DNA of 64,000 nt, taken from Chrysomallon squamiferum. Lineage: Eukaryota; Mollusca; Gastropoda; Neomphalida; Peltospiridae. Under the pieces are notes generated by a model, which did no database searches, was not told the DNA's origin, and worked only from the letters and a program-made list of their open reading frames with translations. The number at the start of each line of letters is the position of its first letter. Position 1 is the first letter of the stretch. Shown here one piece after another: positions 1-11,500 of this stretch. The stretch covers positions 10,252,086 through 10,316,085 of the forward strand of contig CM022676.1 in the NCBI GenBank assembly GCA_012295275.1. Direction: 5' to 3'. The position numbers and the translations under genes are program-made.

Positions 1-89
1 ATTGAGCTACGAGCTCAGTCATGGAACAAATTAAACTCATAAGTCAAGGTAACACTCTATATATATGTTATGTTCATGTATGTGTATGT

Positions 90-650
90 GTATATATATA
101 TATATGTAGGTATCTGGTTACATTTATATATGTATATATGTGTATGTGTGTGTGTGTCTAGCTATGTTTATGTAGGTATATATGTAGGCATCTTGTTACA
201 TTTATATATGTATGTACATGAGTGTATGTGTGCGTATCTAGACATTGTTTTGTATGTACATATATGTAGGTATCTAGTTATTTATATTCATACATATACA
301 CACATAAACATGTGTGTATGTGTGTATGTGTTTGTGTAGGTTTCTAGTTATGTTTATGTATACATATATTTGTAGATATCAAGTTACATGTATTTCTATG
401 GAGGTATCTAGTTTGTTTATGTATGTGTGTATATCTAGTTTTACATATGTACATGTGTGTGTATGTATGTGTGTATCTAGTTACTTTTATATGTGTATAT
501 GTGCATGTGTGTGTATGTATATATATATTGTATCTAGTAAGTTTTTTTATATCTGTATGTGTTTGTGTGTATATATGTATCTAGTTACTTTGATATGTGT
601 GTGTGTGTGTGTGTGTGTGTGTTTATATCTAGTTATATTTATCTCTGTAT
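90..650 (+). repeat. TG-rich minisatellite upstream of gene A Ig1
   Basis: Degenerate tandem units of roughly 45-50 bp built around tatctagttatgtttatgta, with internal TATA and TGTG runs and a pure TG run near 598-620. The same unit reappears at about 2440-2745 in the intron after Ig2. No exon is supported here. Confidence 0.8.
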
Positions 651-741
651 GAAGATAATAATCAAACTTTGCGTGGCATTTGTACAGAGTAAACAATTAT
701 ATTTATTACAAGTTTCAGCTTTCATTTCTTATTTAATTCAG

Positions 742-1041
742 TTGTAATGTCACAACCGAAAATAGAATCTGCACCGTTTGTCGAAGGTGAAAATGCTTCT
801 GTGAAATGTTCTATTGAAACAGTGGACACCAATGTCTCTCTGACTCTAAGCTTATCTGGAGTGAGGCAACTTCCTCCTTCGTCTGCCCATAAAGAAAAAA
901 CAGCAAATGGATCCTGGTTAATAGAAATTACGTATTCGTTTGTGCCAGATCGTAGTTGGAACCATAATTATCCTTTGTTTTTCGTGTGCACTGCCCTAAA
1001 CACAATTAACAAGGAGTCACGTCACATTATAATGGTTAATG
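742..1041 (+). CDS. Gene A Ig domain 1 exon
   Basis: Acceptor ttaattcag before 742 and donor AATG|gtaggt after 1041; 300 nt, phase 1 on both sides. Ig cysteines are in SVKCSIE and FFVCTAL. The usual Trp after the first Cys is missing (the segment reads VSLTLSL), as in gene B Ig1. N-glycosylation sequons NAS, NVS and NGS are present. Confidence 0.8.
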
Positions 1042-1749
1042 GTAGGTTAGATTTTTTATTAAGTTCAGATTGTTAATGGAGGTTATTTTTAGATTAAGTT
1101 CAGATTGTTAATGTTAAGTGAGATAGAGCTAAAATTGTTAATGTAAATTAAATTTAGAATAAGTTAAAATTGTTGACGTAAATTAAATTTAGAATAAGTT
1201 AAAATTGTTAACGTAAATTAAATTTAGAATAAGTTCGAATAGTTAACTGTAAGTTAAATTTAGATTAACTTTTATTTGTTAATGGTAGGACAGATTTAGA
1301 TTAAGATCAATTTGTTAATGATAATTAAAATTTAGATTAAATTTAAATTGTTAATGGTAAGTTAAATTAAAATTAAGATCAGATTGTTAATGGTAAGACA
1401 AATTTGGATTAAGTTCTAATTCTTAATTGTAAGTTAGATTAAAATTAAGTTCAAATTGTTCAGGTTAAGTGAGACTCAATTCAAACTGTTGATGATATGT
1501 CAGAAAATATTCAAATTGTTAAAAGTAAGTGATTTTGGATAAAATTAGAAATATTAATTTTATTCAGTTTAGATTAAATTCATCTGTTTGTTGTTAATGG
1601 TAAGGTCAATTAGCAGATATGTTCAAATATGTTCAGATATACTTTCTTGTAAGTAATTTCAGGACTGAATGGTTAAAAAAAAAATTCTCCAGTAAAACAT
1701 ATCTTAGAAATATGAAGAACATATTTTATTATTAATAAAGACTGCAAAA

Positions 1750-1783
<34 letters not shown>

Positions 1784-2371
1784 GAGATAATTAAAAAAGC
1801 ATGCACCTTATGTTTAAACTATTTCTCATATCACCAGTGACCCAACTATGAAACTTAGTAATTATTAGACTAAACACTTTCACAGAAATATTAATTCATA
1901 TAATCAATCTATTTCTTCTTTTCACAAGTAAGACCAACAGACCCATACTTAATTACACCCGACACAACTTACGAGCATCAGAGATCACATTATCAGTGTA
2001 AATCAAATTTTGGAAACCCATCGCCAATACTGACCTGGAGGCTTGGTAACTCTCGCTTACTTGGAAGACAGATAAATATGCCAAATAACGACAGCACCAT
2101 CAACTCGACCAACCACCTGTATATAAAACTAAACATGAACGAAAATGGGAAGGAGCTAAGGTGTGACATGCAGCATATCTCCATCAAAAACGTCAAAACA
2201 GCAACATCAGTGTTAACAGTAATTTGTGAGTTTATGTTTGGTTTTCGTTCATGCACTTGAGAAGACACACACACACACACACACACACACACATTCACAA
2301 AAATGTATAAGAAACCAAAATGTTTGAAAGTATGCATAATTTGTATTTTCTTTTTTTGTGTTTAATATATG

Positions 2372-2421
<50 letters not shown>

Positions 2422-5078
2422 TTCTGTGTGTGTCTTAGGGATTGTTTTTCTATGTAGTATATACATATATATCTAGTTATGTTTATATAAGTATATATGT
2501 AGATATGTAGTTACATTTATGCATCTATATATGTAGATAATAGATTTTGTTTATATATGTATATATGTATGTTTCTAGTTATGTTTTTGTATATATATAT
2601 ATATGTATGTATCTAGTTAATTTTTTGTATGTATATACTTGTCAATATCTAGTTTTATTTTTATATATGTATATTATATATATATATATATATATAGATA
2701 TCTGCCTATATACATATATAGTTATATATATATATACATATGTAAGAATTTTGTTAGACCATTTATTCATTGTCACAGTTCACTTTAAATTGTTTTTCAT
2801 ATTTTATTGCAGCTTTAGGAATCTTAAATAGAAAGGGTAAGTACAAAGTTACACATTTCTTTACGGTGGTTGACGAAAATCATCATCGTCATGACCATTA
2901 TAATCATCATTGAGTCCTGTACCCATTTGGCCACTAGGGCAAGGCACTTGTCCTGACAATATGGCACCAGCCTGCTGAGTCTTTTGCTATAAGTTCATTC
3001 CTTTTTATTGTCCATCCAAATTCACAGCCCCCCACTTCTGTCTACACTCAACAGTGCCCCCTGTTGGCTGGTGTTTGCTAAAAACAGTTTGGCTCTGGTG
3101 ATGTGGCCAGAACATCTGAGTTTTCTCTTCCTTGGAATTATAAGGATGCTGTCATTTTGCCTGATGTATTTGTCAACCGTTTCTCTGAATTTGTTTGCGT
3201 GTGTGTGTTTGTGTAATGGATTTTAGAAAGTCTATGTGTTGTATAATGGATCCCAGAAAGTCTCTGTGTTATCTAATGGATCCCAGAGAGTCTATGTGTT
3301 GTATAATGGATCCTGGAGAGTCTGTGTAATGGATCCTGTGGAATCTGTGTGTTGTATATTGGCACCTGGATAGTCTATGTGCTGTGTAATGGATTCCAGA
3401 AAGTATGTGTGTTGTGTAATGGATGCAGAAGGGTCTGTGTAAGATCCTGTGGTAAATTTAGATTAAACTGAGAGATGTTCTAGACTCACCAGGTTCTCTT
3501 CAGTTGGATTAAGACAACTGTGGCATTTGCAATATGTGTGTTTTTATTTCCTTTAATGACTTTCCATCCACAGTTTAAATGGAATCTAGGAAGTAAACTT
3601 TGGCACATTGTACACATTGAAAAATATATGATATAAACATTCAGCTGTTCTCGGCTACCAAAGACAGTGTCTTTGTTCTTTTTGAAGTTCTAATATTATT
3701 GATCTTATCAACATGCTGAGAGTGATCCATTAGGTCCTCCAGAGCACCATGAAGTACGTCAAGGTCATTGCCTAGTATTGAGATGTTAACAGTTTGACCT
3801 CAGATTGTCAGAGGAGAAATCTAAATCCAGCCATGATGTTTCCCAGATATGTGTTGTCTAATGAAGGCTCTAGGGTGCATCAGTGCCTCACACTCACTGA
3901 GGTAGTGGAACAGTCATGTGGCTTGTCCATGCCACATGTAGCACCTCTGTTGTATTGATGATGTTTGCCATTTTATTAGGACTTTTTTTTAAAATATGGC
4001 GGTTCTTTTCTCGTATACAAATGTAACTAAACATCCATCCTTACTTGCAACCACATCCATCCATCCATATATACATACATATAAATAATGTATGTGTGTG
4101 TGTGTGTGTGTGTGACTGTGTATGTGTGTGTGTGCACACATGCAGGTGCCCTTATGTGTAACAAATGTAATGTTTTTATTTTATTTTGTTTCTTTCAGCC
4201 AAGATAGGTCGAACTAGATCAAGGCTCTCTTCAGGTATAATCAGCCTTGTTGTTCTTCCTTTTGTTGCAGTAATTTCAGCTGTTCTTGGGTTGTGTATCT
4301 TTAGTCAGTGTAAGTAAAACCCATTTTAATAACAGGTAAACTAAACTCCAGAAAGAAATATCCTGACTAAATATATTCATATTGTAAACGAGTTTAAAAA
4401 GAGATCATAAATTATGTTAATGTGATGGGTTTTTTTTAAATCTTAATAAACTGATAATAAATGAATTAATAAATAAAATAAAATAAAATAAAATAAATAA
4501 ATAAATAATAAAGTAAAGAAAGAAAATACTCTTGAAATCAGAGATGCTTATCTGCTGTATTGATATGAATAGATAATAGAATTATAACAGATTAAAGTGA
4601 AGTTATTTTAATAATAATTAATTAAAAATAAAAAGGAAAGAAAGAGCGAAAGAAAGAAAGAAAGAAAGAAAAAGAAACCTCCCACTAGATATAAAATAAT
4701 AAAAACAATAATTGTAACTGATGTCACTTAGAAAGTGGATATCTTGTTCTCTCAGTGTATCTCTCCATCCATATCATCTGTCTGTCATTATTTATCTTCC
4801 TTCTTCTATGCCCATCCATTTGTCCATACATCCATCTGTTAATCAGTCTGTCATTTATTTATCTGTATTCATGCTTTAATCAAAATCATCAGTTTATCGT
4901 ACAGTCTATCTATAGCTTTGTCACCTACGTATCTCCATTACATTTCATTTACATTTAAAATTTAATATTTATTTACTTTCTTTCAGATATGAAGTTTCAG
5001 AACAAAAACAGAATCAAGAATGTATCTGAAACAGATGAAGTTATTGAAAAAATAGTAAAAAAGGAAACAAATAAATAA
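742..5078 (+). CDS. Gene A: IgSF type I membrane protein, 5' partial
   Basis: Split gene; exons 742-1041, 1929-2225, 2813-2836, 4199-4309 and 4987-5078 (stop TAA 5076-5078), at least 273 aa. Every intron is GT-AG and phase 1, and the exons join in frame. Order: Ig1 without a core Trp, Ig2 of the CD80-like C2-set type (SNFG.P...LTWR, then LRCDMQH), an 8-codon stalk exon, a TM exon and a tail of about 30 residues. No signal-peptide exon lies between base 1 and 742, which is repeat, so the 5' end is outside the window. Ig1 and Ig2 resemble the first two Ig exons of gene B, including the shared start VRPT of Ig2. Family knowledge suggests cell-surface adhesion or recognition; no specific orthologue is recognised. 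The 3' UTR runs into AAAT repeats, so the polyadenylation site cannot be chosen. Confidence 0.82.
1035..1500 (+). repeat. 36-bp minisatellite starting on the gene A Ig1 donor site
   Basis: About 12 units with period near 36 bp, consensus GTTAATGgtaagttaaa followed by tttagattaagttcaaatt. The first unit contains the real donor (GGTTAATG|gtaggt, 1034-1047). Later units near 1279, 1350 and 1386 carry equal or better GTAAG/GTAGG donors. Confidence 0.85.
1929..2225 (+). CDS. Gene A Ig domain 2 exon (C2-set_2-like)
   Basis: Acceptor ttttcacaag before 1929 and donor AATTT|gtgagt after 2225; 297 nt, phase 1. Starts VRPT after joining. Key residues: Cys in YQCKSNFGNP, Trp in LTWRLG, Cys in LRCDMQH. 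Sequons NDS and NST. Close paralogue of gene B Ig2 in order and spacing. Confidence 0.85.
2264..2745 (+). repeat. AC/TG microsatellites and minisatellite in gene A intron
   Basis: AC run near 2264-2293, TG run near 2374-2417, then degenerate units of the atctagttatgtttat family shared with 90-650, then TA repeats. No coding signal is seen apart from the following mini-exon. Confidence 0.75.
2813..2836 (+). CDS. Gene A stalk mini-exon
   Basis: A 24-nt exon between attttattgcag and AAGG|gtaagt, phase 1, coding about SLGILNRK. It corresponds in position to the 36-nt mini-exon of gene B. Short length makes it less certain than its neighbours, but both splice sites are strong and the frame is kept. 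Confidence 0.6.
2837..4198 (+). other. Gene A intron before the TM exon
   Basis: Contains a minisatellite at about 3215-3445 (unit about 36 bp, gtataatggatcccagagagtct type) and about 500 bp of more complex sequence at 3450-3960. On the minus strand that sequence has a short open stretch ending ...HSQHVDKINNI..., but no family is recognised. A TG microsatellite lies near 4092-4135. Probably intron with an old transposon fragment. Confidence 0.5.
4199..4309 (+). CDS. Gene A transmembrane exon
   Basis: Acceptor tgtttctttcag and donor CAGT|gtaagt; 111 nt, phase 1. A basic stretch (KIGRTRSR) is followed by about 23 hydrophobic residues (GIISLVVLPFVAVISAVLG...). It splits the codon for the first tail residue, as in genes B and C. 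Confidence 0.85.
4987..5078 (+). CDS. Gene A cytoplasmic tail exon
   Basis: Acceptor tactttctttcag before 4987; joined codon TAT gives Tyr, then MKFQNKNRIKN... and TAA at 5076-5078. The juxtamembrane YMKF fits a YxxPhi sorting motif but may be too close to the membrane to act. No ITAM or ITIM is seen. Confidence 0.8.
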
Positions 5079-6313
5079 ATGAAAAACCAGTAAATAAATA
5101 CATAAATGAGTAAATAAATATTTAAATGGACAGCAAAAATAATAAAATAAATACGTGAATAAATAAACAAATAAATAAATAAGTAAATGAATAAATAATA
5201 AATAAGTGAATGAATGAATGAATGAATAAATAAATAAATAAATAAATATATGAATAAATAAAGATATAAAATTAATATTTAAAAAATAAATAAAATAAGA
5301 AAATAAATATTTAAATTAAAGAGAATAATAAATAAATAAATAAACACTACCGTACCCACAATTTGATGCATACAACTAAATAAATATACAGTACATATAT
5401 AAACATATGCGTACATATATACAAAAAAAAAAAAATATACAAATAAATAAATATGAGCTACATATTAGATAAGTAATGTGTTTTTTTTAAAAAAGTAGTT
5501 CATTTTATAGAATTTAGAATTTGTGAATTTATCCTTATTTTTTGTTGTTACTGAAAAATTAAAGAGTTCATTTTGACTAAAATATCCTTGTGAATTTTGT
5601 TATTTTTTTCTGTATGTATATGTTGTTGTGGTTGTTGTTGTAAGAGAAGATGACATAAACAAATTGTAAGCAACCCACATGTGATACAGGAAGTATTTAT
5701 TAGGAAATAAATTTCAGTTATACACACACGTATACAAATACATATACACACATAAACAAACATACATACATACATAGAAGATTACAGACTTTGTCATTTA
5801 TATATTGAACATTTAAATAATTTCTTTGCAGTGTAGTAAGCTTAAAGAAAAATTATAAAAAACAGGATCTGAATGCAAAGCTATTTGGCATGGTTACCAG
5901 ATATTTTAAAATGAAACAATTTAAAAAAAAAAAAAAAAAAAAAATTCATTCAAATTGTTTGAAACGTCTGGAACTCAACATTTTTCTCAAAGTGTTTGAA
6001 CAAATGGAGAGAAGAAACAATTGATCTTCAATTTTAAGTGAGAAAATGGCATCTTCAGTGACATTTTGTGATCTTTATTTGTTATGTGGTTTTGTTGGCA
6101 AACATTTGGACTACTTTATCTCGTTGCCTTCATAATCAAAAAGTTATCTTACAGCCATCTTCTTCTAGTATGTGATATATTTTTAGTATAAAAATAATTT
6201 TTAGCAATAAGTTAGTTCTCGGAATCCACTTCAGTGATTAGCATATAGTGTGTATTTTAAAGAAACTCTTATATCGGAAAACAGAAGTATTAAACGAACA
6301 AGTGGTTGAGATT
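5079..6313. repeat. Intergenic A-B: AAAT repeats and AT-rich DNA
   Basis: Bases 5079-5345 are an imperfect AAAT/AATA tetranucleotide array continuing from the stop codon. The rest is AT-rich single-copy-looking DNA with poly-A runs. Several AATAAA strings occur inside the array, so the gene A polyadenylation site cannot be picked. No gene seen. Confidence 0.6.
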
Positions 6314-7140
6314 ATTCAGACCAGTGGTTCTCAAATTCTAGCCTATTATAGTGTTACATTTGTTAAAAGCAAACGATTGATAAAAGTTTTCCCTCACCAT
6401 TAAAAATATAGCCTTTGTAAATATTTTGACATTTTAACAGTCCATTGCTTTGTATTTCGTATTACAATATTTTTGAAAAAATTGCCAAGACATGTCAGGT
6501 TCATACTTCTCATCAGCACAAAATAGATGAATAATAAAGGTATATACTCAAACAAGGGTGGTAACTCTAAATACATTAGTGAACATCTCTCAAACAAGGA
6601 TGGTAACTAAATAAATCAGTGAACATCTTTCACACAAGGACGGTAAGTCTAAATATATCAGTGAACATCTCTCACACAAGGGCGGTAACTCTAAATAAAT
6701 CAGTGAACCTGAACATCTTTCTGAACATCACAAGGACGAAATAAATCAGTAAACATATGGTATCAGTGAACATCTCTCACAGTAACTCTAAATATCAGTA
6801 ACCTCTTATATAACGGTGAAAATAAATATCTTTCACACAGGTCGGTAACTCTAAAAACAAACATATCTCACAGAAGAAAAACAAACGGTACAGATTCCAG
6901 ACGAGAACCGTTTATCTGACATAGATGTAGACAATGAGGATAGACAATCTCAGCAGACTGCTCCACTACCGATTCAGCCGCAATATCCTTCTTTCAGTTA
7001 TTTCTGTATTTTTTTTTACATTTTGCATTATATTTCTTAGCATTTTGAGCGTAAGGTGCCCGCAGTTTTTTTTTTTTTTTTTTTTGTATAAGGTTTCAAG
7101 TGTGCCCCGACTTCAAAATTTGAAAACCACTGATTCAGAC
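6314..7140. mobile_element. Non-autonomous hAT-type transposon with perfect TSD
   Basis: An 811-bp element (6322-7132) begins CAGTGGTTCTCAAATT and ends with the inverted match AATTTGAAAACCACTG (15 of 16). It is flanked by identical 8-bp target duplications ATTCAGAC at 6314-6321 and 7133-7140. The CAGTGGTTCTCA end and 8-bp TSD are typical of hAT (Charlie-like) elements. There is no transposase ORF, so it moved in trans. The interior (6530-6850) holds a minisatellite of the type acaaggacggtaactctaaa. Confidence 0.9.
6530..6850. repeat. Minisatellite inside the hAT element
   Basis: About seven degenerate units carrying caaggacggtaactctaaat and atcagtgaacatctctcac, partly truncated in the second half. 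It lies wholly within the hAT element and probably expanded inside it. Confidence 0.75.
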
Positions 7141-7584
7141 TTACAGAAAGAGCAAATGGAGACAATTCAACCACAAAACAAAGTCTGTTAAACCTTAATA
7201 AAAAAAAATAAAAAAAATCAGCTTGATGAAAAACCAAGCTGACCAGATCTTTGATGCTGTGTATGCATGTTTGTGTGTGTGTGCGTGTGATAATTAAACG
7301 TGTACAAACCGAAAATGAATAGAAAAGTGCAAATAGTATTTCTTCGTAGTCTTAAATGTACAACTGCCATACTTTAATATTAACCAAAATTGTTCCCTGA
7401 TAAATAAAATACAATTAATAATGATAAAAAAGTTTATAATAACTTGTTGAAAATTATTTATTTATTTATTATGTTGTTTTTATTTGTTTTTAAATAAATA
7501 TTATCATTAAAATGAAGAAAAAAAAAAAAACAAAAAAAAAAAAAAAAAAAAAAAAAGACAAATTTAAAACGAAGAAAAACAGTT

Positions 7585-7704
7585 TTTAGTATGACCAAAA
7601 ATTCGCGCTCGATATTTCACGGATATGACGACAGTGGAATCATGTGCCTGGGGGGACTTAGACGTGTTTCCTATCCCCAGAGGACAGTAAATAACAAACT
7701 AATT
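7585..7704 (+). promoter_or_regulatory. Gene B promoter-proximal block and putative noncoding exon 1
   Basis: The segment tttttagtatg...gcgctcgatatttcacggatatgac closely matches 17853-17900 upstream of gene C. Each is followed by a strong donor (AATT|gtaagt ending at 7704 here) and, further on, by an acceptor just upstream of the signal-peptide ATG (8440). I infer a shared core promoter and a 5'-UTR exon spliced to 8441. The start site is not determined; no clear TATA box is visible. Confidence 0.5.
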
Positions 7705-8440
7705 GTAAGTTTGTATTTATTAGCATAAAATATTTAATACACCCGATTTAATAATAATATCATTTACAATCATAATGCATTTTACAGGCTGTGGTAGGGT
7801 GGAACCGCGCAGCGAAATTGGAGGAGATTGTCACAATTATTGCATCTTAATTTTAGATAAATCTTTTTTGAATGTAAACATTACTTTTATTTATACGCTT
7901 GGTTTATTTATTTTTTTTTTGGTTATCTTAATATAGATTGCCTGATTATACTTGCACTTTATCATGTGATAAAATGTTTTATCTTCCATTCAACCCCCTG
8001 AAAAATTCACGCGGACGCTGATGACACGGTCAGATATCAAATCGAGGCTGCGATTTCAGAAGATAATTGTCATTTTTATTGAGTCATTGTGAAGCAGAGA
8101 TTATGGATAACAGTATTTGAAGAATAATTTACTTCCCTAAAGCAACACAGAACATCGATGAAACATATATTATAATAAATACAAATATCTCTGGACTAAT
8201 TTTCAGCGATCTGAAAAGTGAAAGACAATTCCGAATTCGTTCCAATTTTCTAGAAATAATGTTAGCTGGTATTTGGCGTATTGACTGATGCGGAGCAAAA
8301 TTGTATTTTGTAACTGGGTTTGCGGAAAATATATATAATTTTATTTATTTGCAGAAATTTCAATAAATATATTTGTTTCCATTTATTTACTTATTTATTT
8401 TATTTTGTTATTATTAATATATATATTTTGTTATTTTCAG

Positions 8441-8585
8441 CATAGAAGACCGTTGTTGGTTGTTGACTTTATAATTATTTGAACATGAACAAATGACACA
8501 ATGAGACCTTATATTTTAGAAAATTTAATAACAAATACAGTTGTCTATGTCACCATTTTGCAGAATTTTCTGTCAGTAACAGAAG
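8441..8585 (+). CDS. Gene B signal-peptide exon
   Basis: Acceptor ttgttattttcag at 8440; 5' UTR then ATG at 8501, an earlier ATG (8485) being closed at once by TGA. It codes a 28-residue leader with hydrophobic core NTVVYVTILQNFLSV and donor GAAG|gtaaac after 8585, phase 1. Same layout as gene C. Confidence 0.82.
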
Positions 8586-11500
8586 GTAAACAATTTTATT
8601 TTAAAGGCATTTATTAAGAACTTAATTTTACTTGGTGTGCATGTTTATATGTCTGTGTGTTTACTTACGATTTCAAGAAACAAATTATTTATTGATTTAT
8701 TGAAATATTCATTAATTCATTTGAATTTTTGTTTTGACATAGAGGATAAATTGTCACAGCAAGAAGTTTATTAACTTATACATTTATTTTATGTTAATTT
8801 TTAAGTTTTCTCTACAGTCAACAAAACTTCCAAATATTATATTTATATCAGATAATATGATAATTTCAGCAGTACCTGTTATTGAGGCACCAGATTTTTA
8901 TGAAGGTAAAACAGCTGTGCTGGCATGCTTTCAAAAAGTTGTAGGAGAAAATGCTACGCTGAAACTTACCATATCAAGTGATCCAAATAAAGAACTTTTT
9001 GTGAAGAAATTTTTCAAAAAAACAGCAAGTAGAATCTGGGAATCAAAGATAACATATACCTTCAAACCAAAGCGTAACAAAAAACATAAATCAGTAAGAA
9101 TTTTTAAATGCACAGCCAAATACAGTGGAGGATCATATTCGACAGTCCATCGCCTGATGGTTAAAGGTAAGTTCCATACCAAAACCTTTTAGGTATTTTT
9201 ATTTTATGTATTATTGTTATTATTTTTGCTCTAGTATTGTTGTTATTATTGTTGTCATTCTTCTTATTATTATATTTGTTTTGTTGTTGTCATTATTCTT
9301 CTTATTGTTATTATTTTATGTTGTTCTTATTTTATTATTATTGTTATTATTATTGTAATTATTGTTTTTGTTATTGTTTGTTATTAATATTGTTGTTTTT
9401 ACTGTTACTGTTGTTGTTGTTATTATTTTATTATTGTTGAAGGTACTTTTGAAGGACATTATTATTTACAGATGTTTTATTTTAACAGAGCCTAGTTTTT
9501 GCAACTTCATGCAGTTAAAGCATGCTTTTATTTTAAGTAGTTGTAACAGTTACATCAAATATTACAATATATTTAAAGTAGAATTCACAAAACATATTTT
9601 AGGTTTGATAAATAGGCCAAATTGTTAGATTAATTAACTAAATAATTTATGCATTTATTTTATATAATTTTAAAGTTAGCCCAAATATAAATAGGTACCA
9701 GACAATTTATCTGGCAAACTTGGATCTGGATCTGATCCTGATTTATGGATTTTTCAGTTTTTGGGACCAAGGCTGTACACACACACACACACACTGAAAT
9801 AAAAAGTAAACAATAAAATTTTAAGATTGAAATTGTATTTATCTGACACAAATGAAACCATCTGTGAAACTGGTTTTCGAGAAGCAGGATAAATAGTCTG
9901 GTCAACTTATTTGTTTTATTTTAACACAGACACAATAGATGCTACCACAATTCTGCAAACGTATGTAAACCTTTTACTTTATGTAAATGTTTTTTAAAAA
10001 TATCAAAATAATCCTGATGTAATTTTATTTTATCAGTAAGACCAACTCTTCCAGTACTAGTGCCTGTCAAACCTGTGTCAGAAGGAGATATAACACTGAT
10101 TGTGTGTATGTCAAATTTTGGAGATCCTGCAGCAGAACTTTCGTGGCGTTATGATTCAAAACATTATACTGGGAAAACCGTAATAGAAAAGAATGGGGAT
10201 GGTACCTTCAATGTTACAAATACACTGAATGTGTCGTTATCGCGGCCTGACAACGGCAAACCTGTGTTCTGTGATATGAAGCATGGTGGATATGACGGTG
10301 TAAAGTCTGTTTCACAGAGGTTAAGAGTGATGTGTAAGTGTTTATTAATTCACATTAGAAAACTTGTGTGTGCGTGTGATGTTAAAAGATATGTTCATGC
10401 CTGTATTGATCATCATGTAAACAATTATATACGGGTTTGAGCTGAATATGGTTTGCTAATATTCATATATTCATAATACTTTCTGTGTGTGTATCGTCAA
10501 CATTAAAATAATATTGATGTTTGCATGTACACATTTGTATTTGTTTTATTGACTACTGTGCTAACTAAAATTCCACGTTCTGTGTTTTGGAAATGTTTTC
10601 TATGTTGTCATTGTTTGAAAAATATACATTCATGTTCTCTGTCATCTACAAAAAAAAAAAAAAAAAAAAAATTATATTCAGCTAGTCACAAATGGTCTTC
10701 CAAAATACCCATATTTCCCAACATCACCTACAAGAAAATACCATCAGCAATATTTTTTTAAACGTTAACATAAAGTAATAATTTGTTTTGCAGTTCCTCC
10801 TGTCGTAAGTGCCTCAGCGTTAAAATACATAGCAAATCCGAATGACATGCTGACTCTCCAGTGCAAAGTTGATGCAGAACCTGTGCCCTACAGAGTGAGA
10901 TGGTCAAAGGATGGCATGCATCTGAACATACTGTCTGGTCACTACAGAAGTGGTATTACATTCTATCAACCGACGTTGACAATATACAACACAACTCAGG
11001 CAGATGAGGGAAAATACAGATGCATTGCCACTAATATCAAAGGAACTGGTTCAAGTCAAGTGATAACTGTTCTCTTGAGAGGTTTCTTTGTTTTTGTCTT
11101 TTACTGTCAAAGCAGTTTTGATTTAAAACACGTTTGTTGTATTTTTCAGTGATTTGAAACTTGTTTTAGATTTAATCATGGTTTAGTTTAAGTTATGTTA
11201 TAAAATGACAAGAATATTTTTCTGTTACTTTCATAAAAATTTTAGAAAGTTAGTTAGTAGGAAAATGTATTTGTGTTTATGCAAGAGTTTTGATGGTTTG
11301 GTCATAAAATGATGGAAGCATATTTTTCTCTTTGTTTCATCAAAATCCTAAAATTTAGTTAATGACTTTAAATAGAGAAGTTATATGATCGTTAAGTAGG
11401 ACAATTTTCTTCTAAACAGAAAAAGAAATCACTGTAATTTATATATTCAGAGGTGCATATTTTTCTCTTAATTCATTAAGATCCAAAAATTTAGATAATA

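Noticed and set aside
21-48. Possible first exon of gene A (ATG GAA CAA ... CAAG|gtaaca)
   Set aside because: The peptide MEQIKLISQ is not a signal peptide and there is no 5' context; the donor match alone is weak evidence.
3720-3960. Minus-strand open stretch with NDLDVLHGALEDLMDHSQHV
   Set aside because: About 50 codons, no recognised domain and no splice context; perhaps a decayed transposon but not assignable.
9930-9960. Exon-like segment in gene B between Ig1 and Ig2 (acacag ... AAAC|gtatgt)
   Set aside because: 31 nt breaks the phase-1 pattern and would shift the frame of Ig2; gene A has no equivalent.
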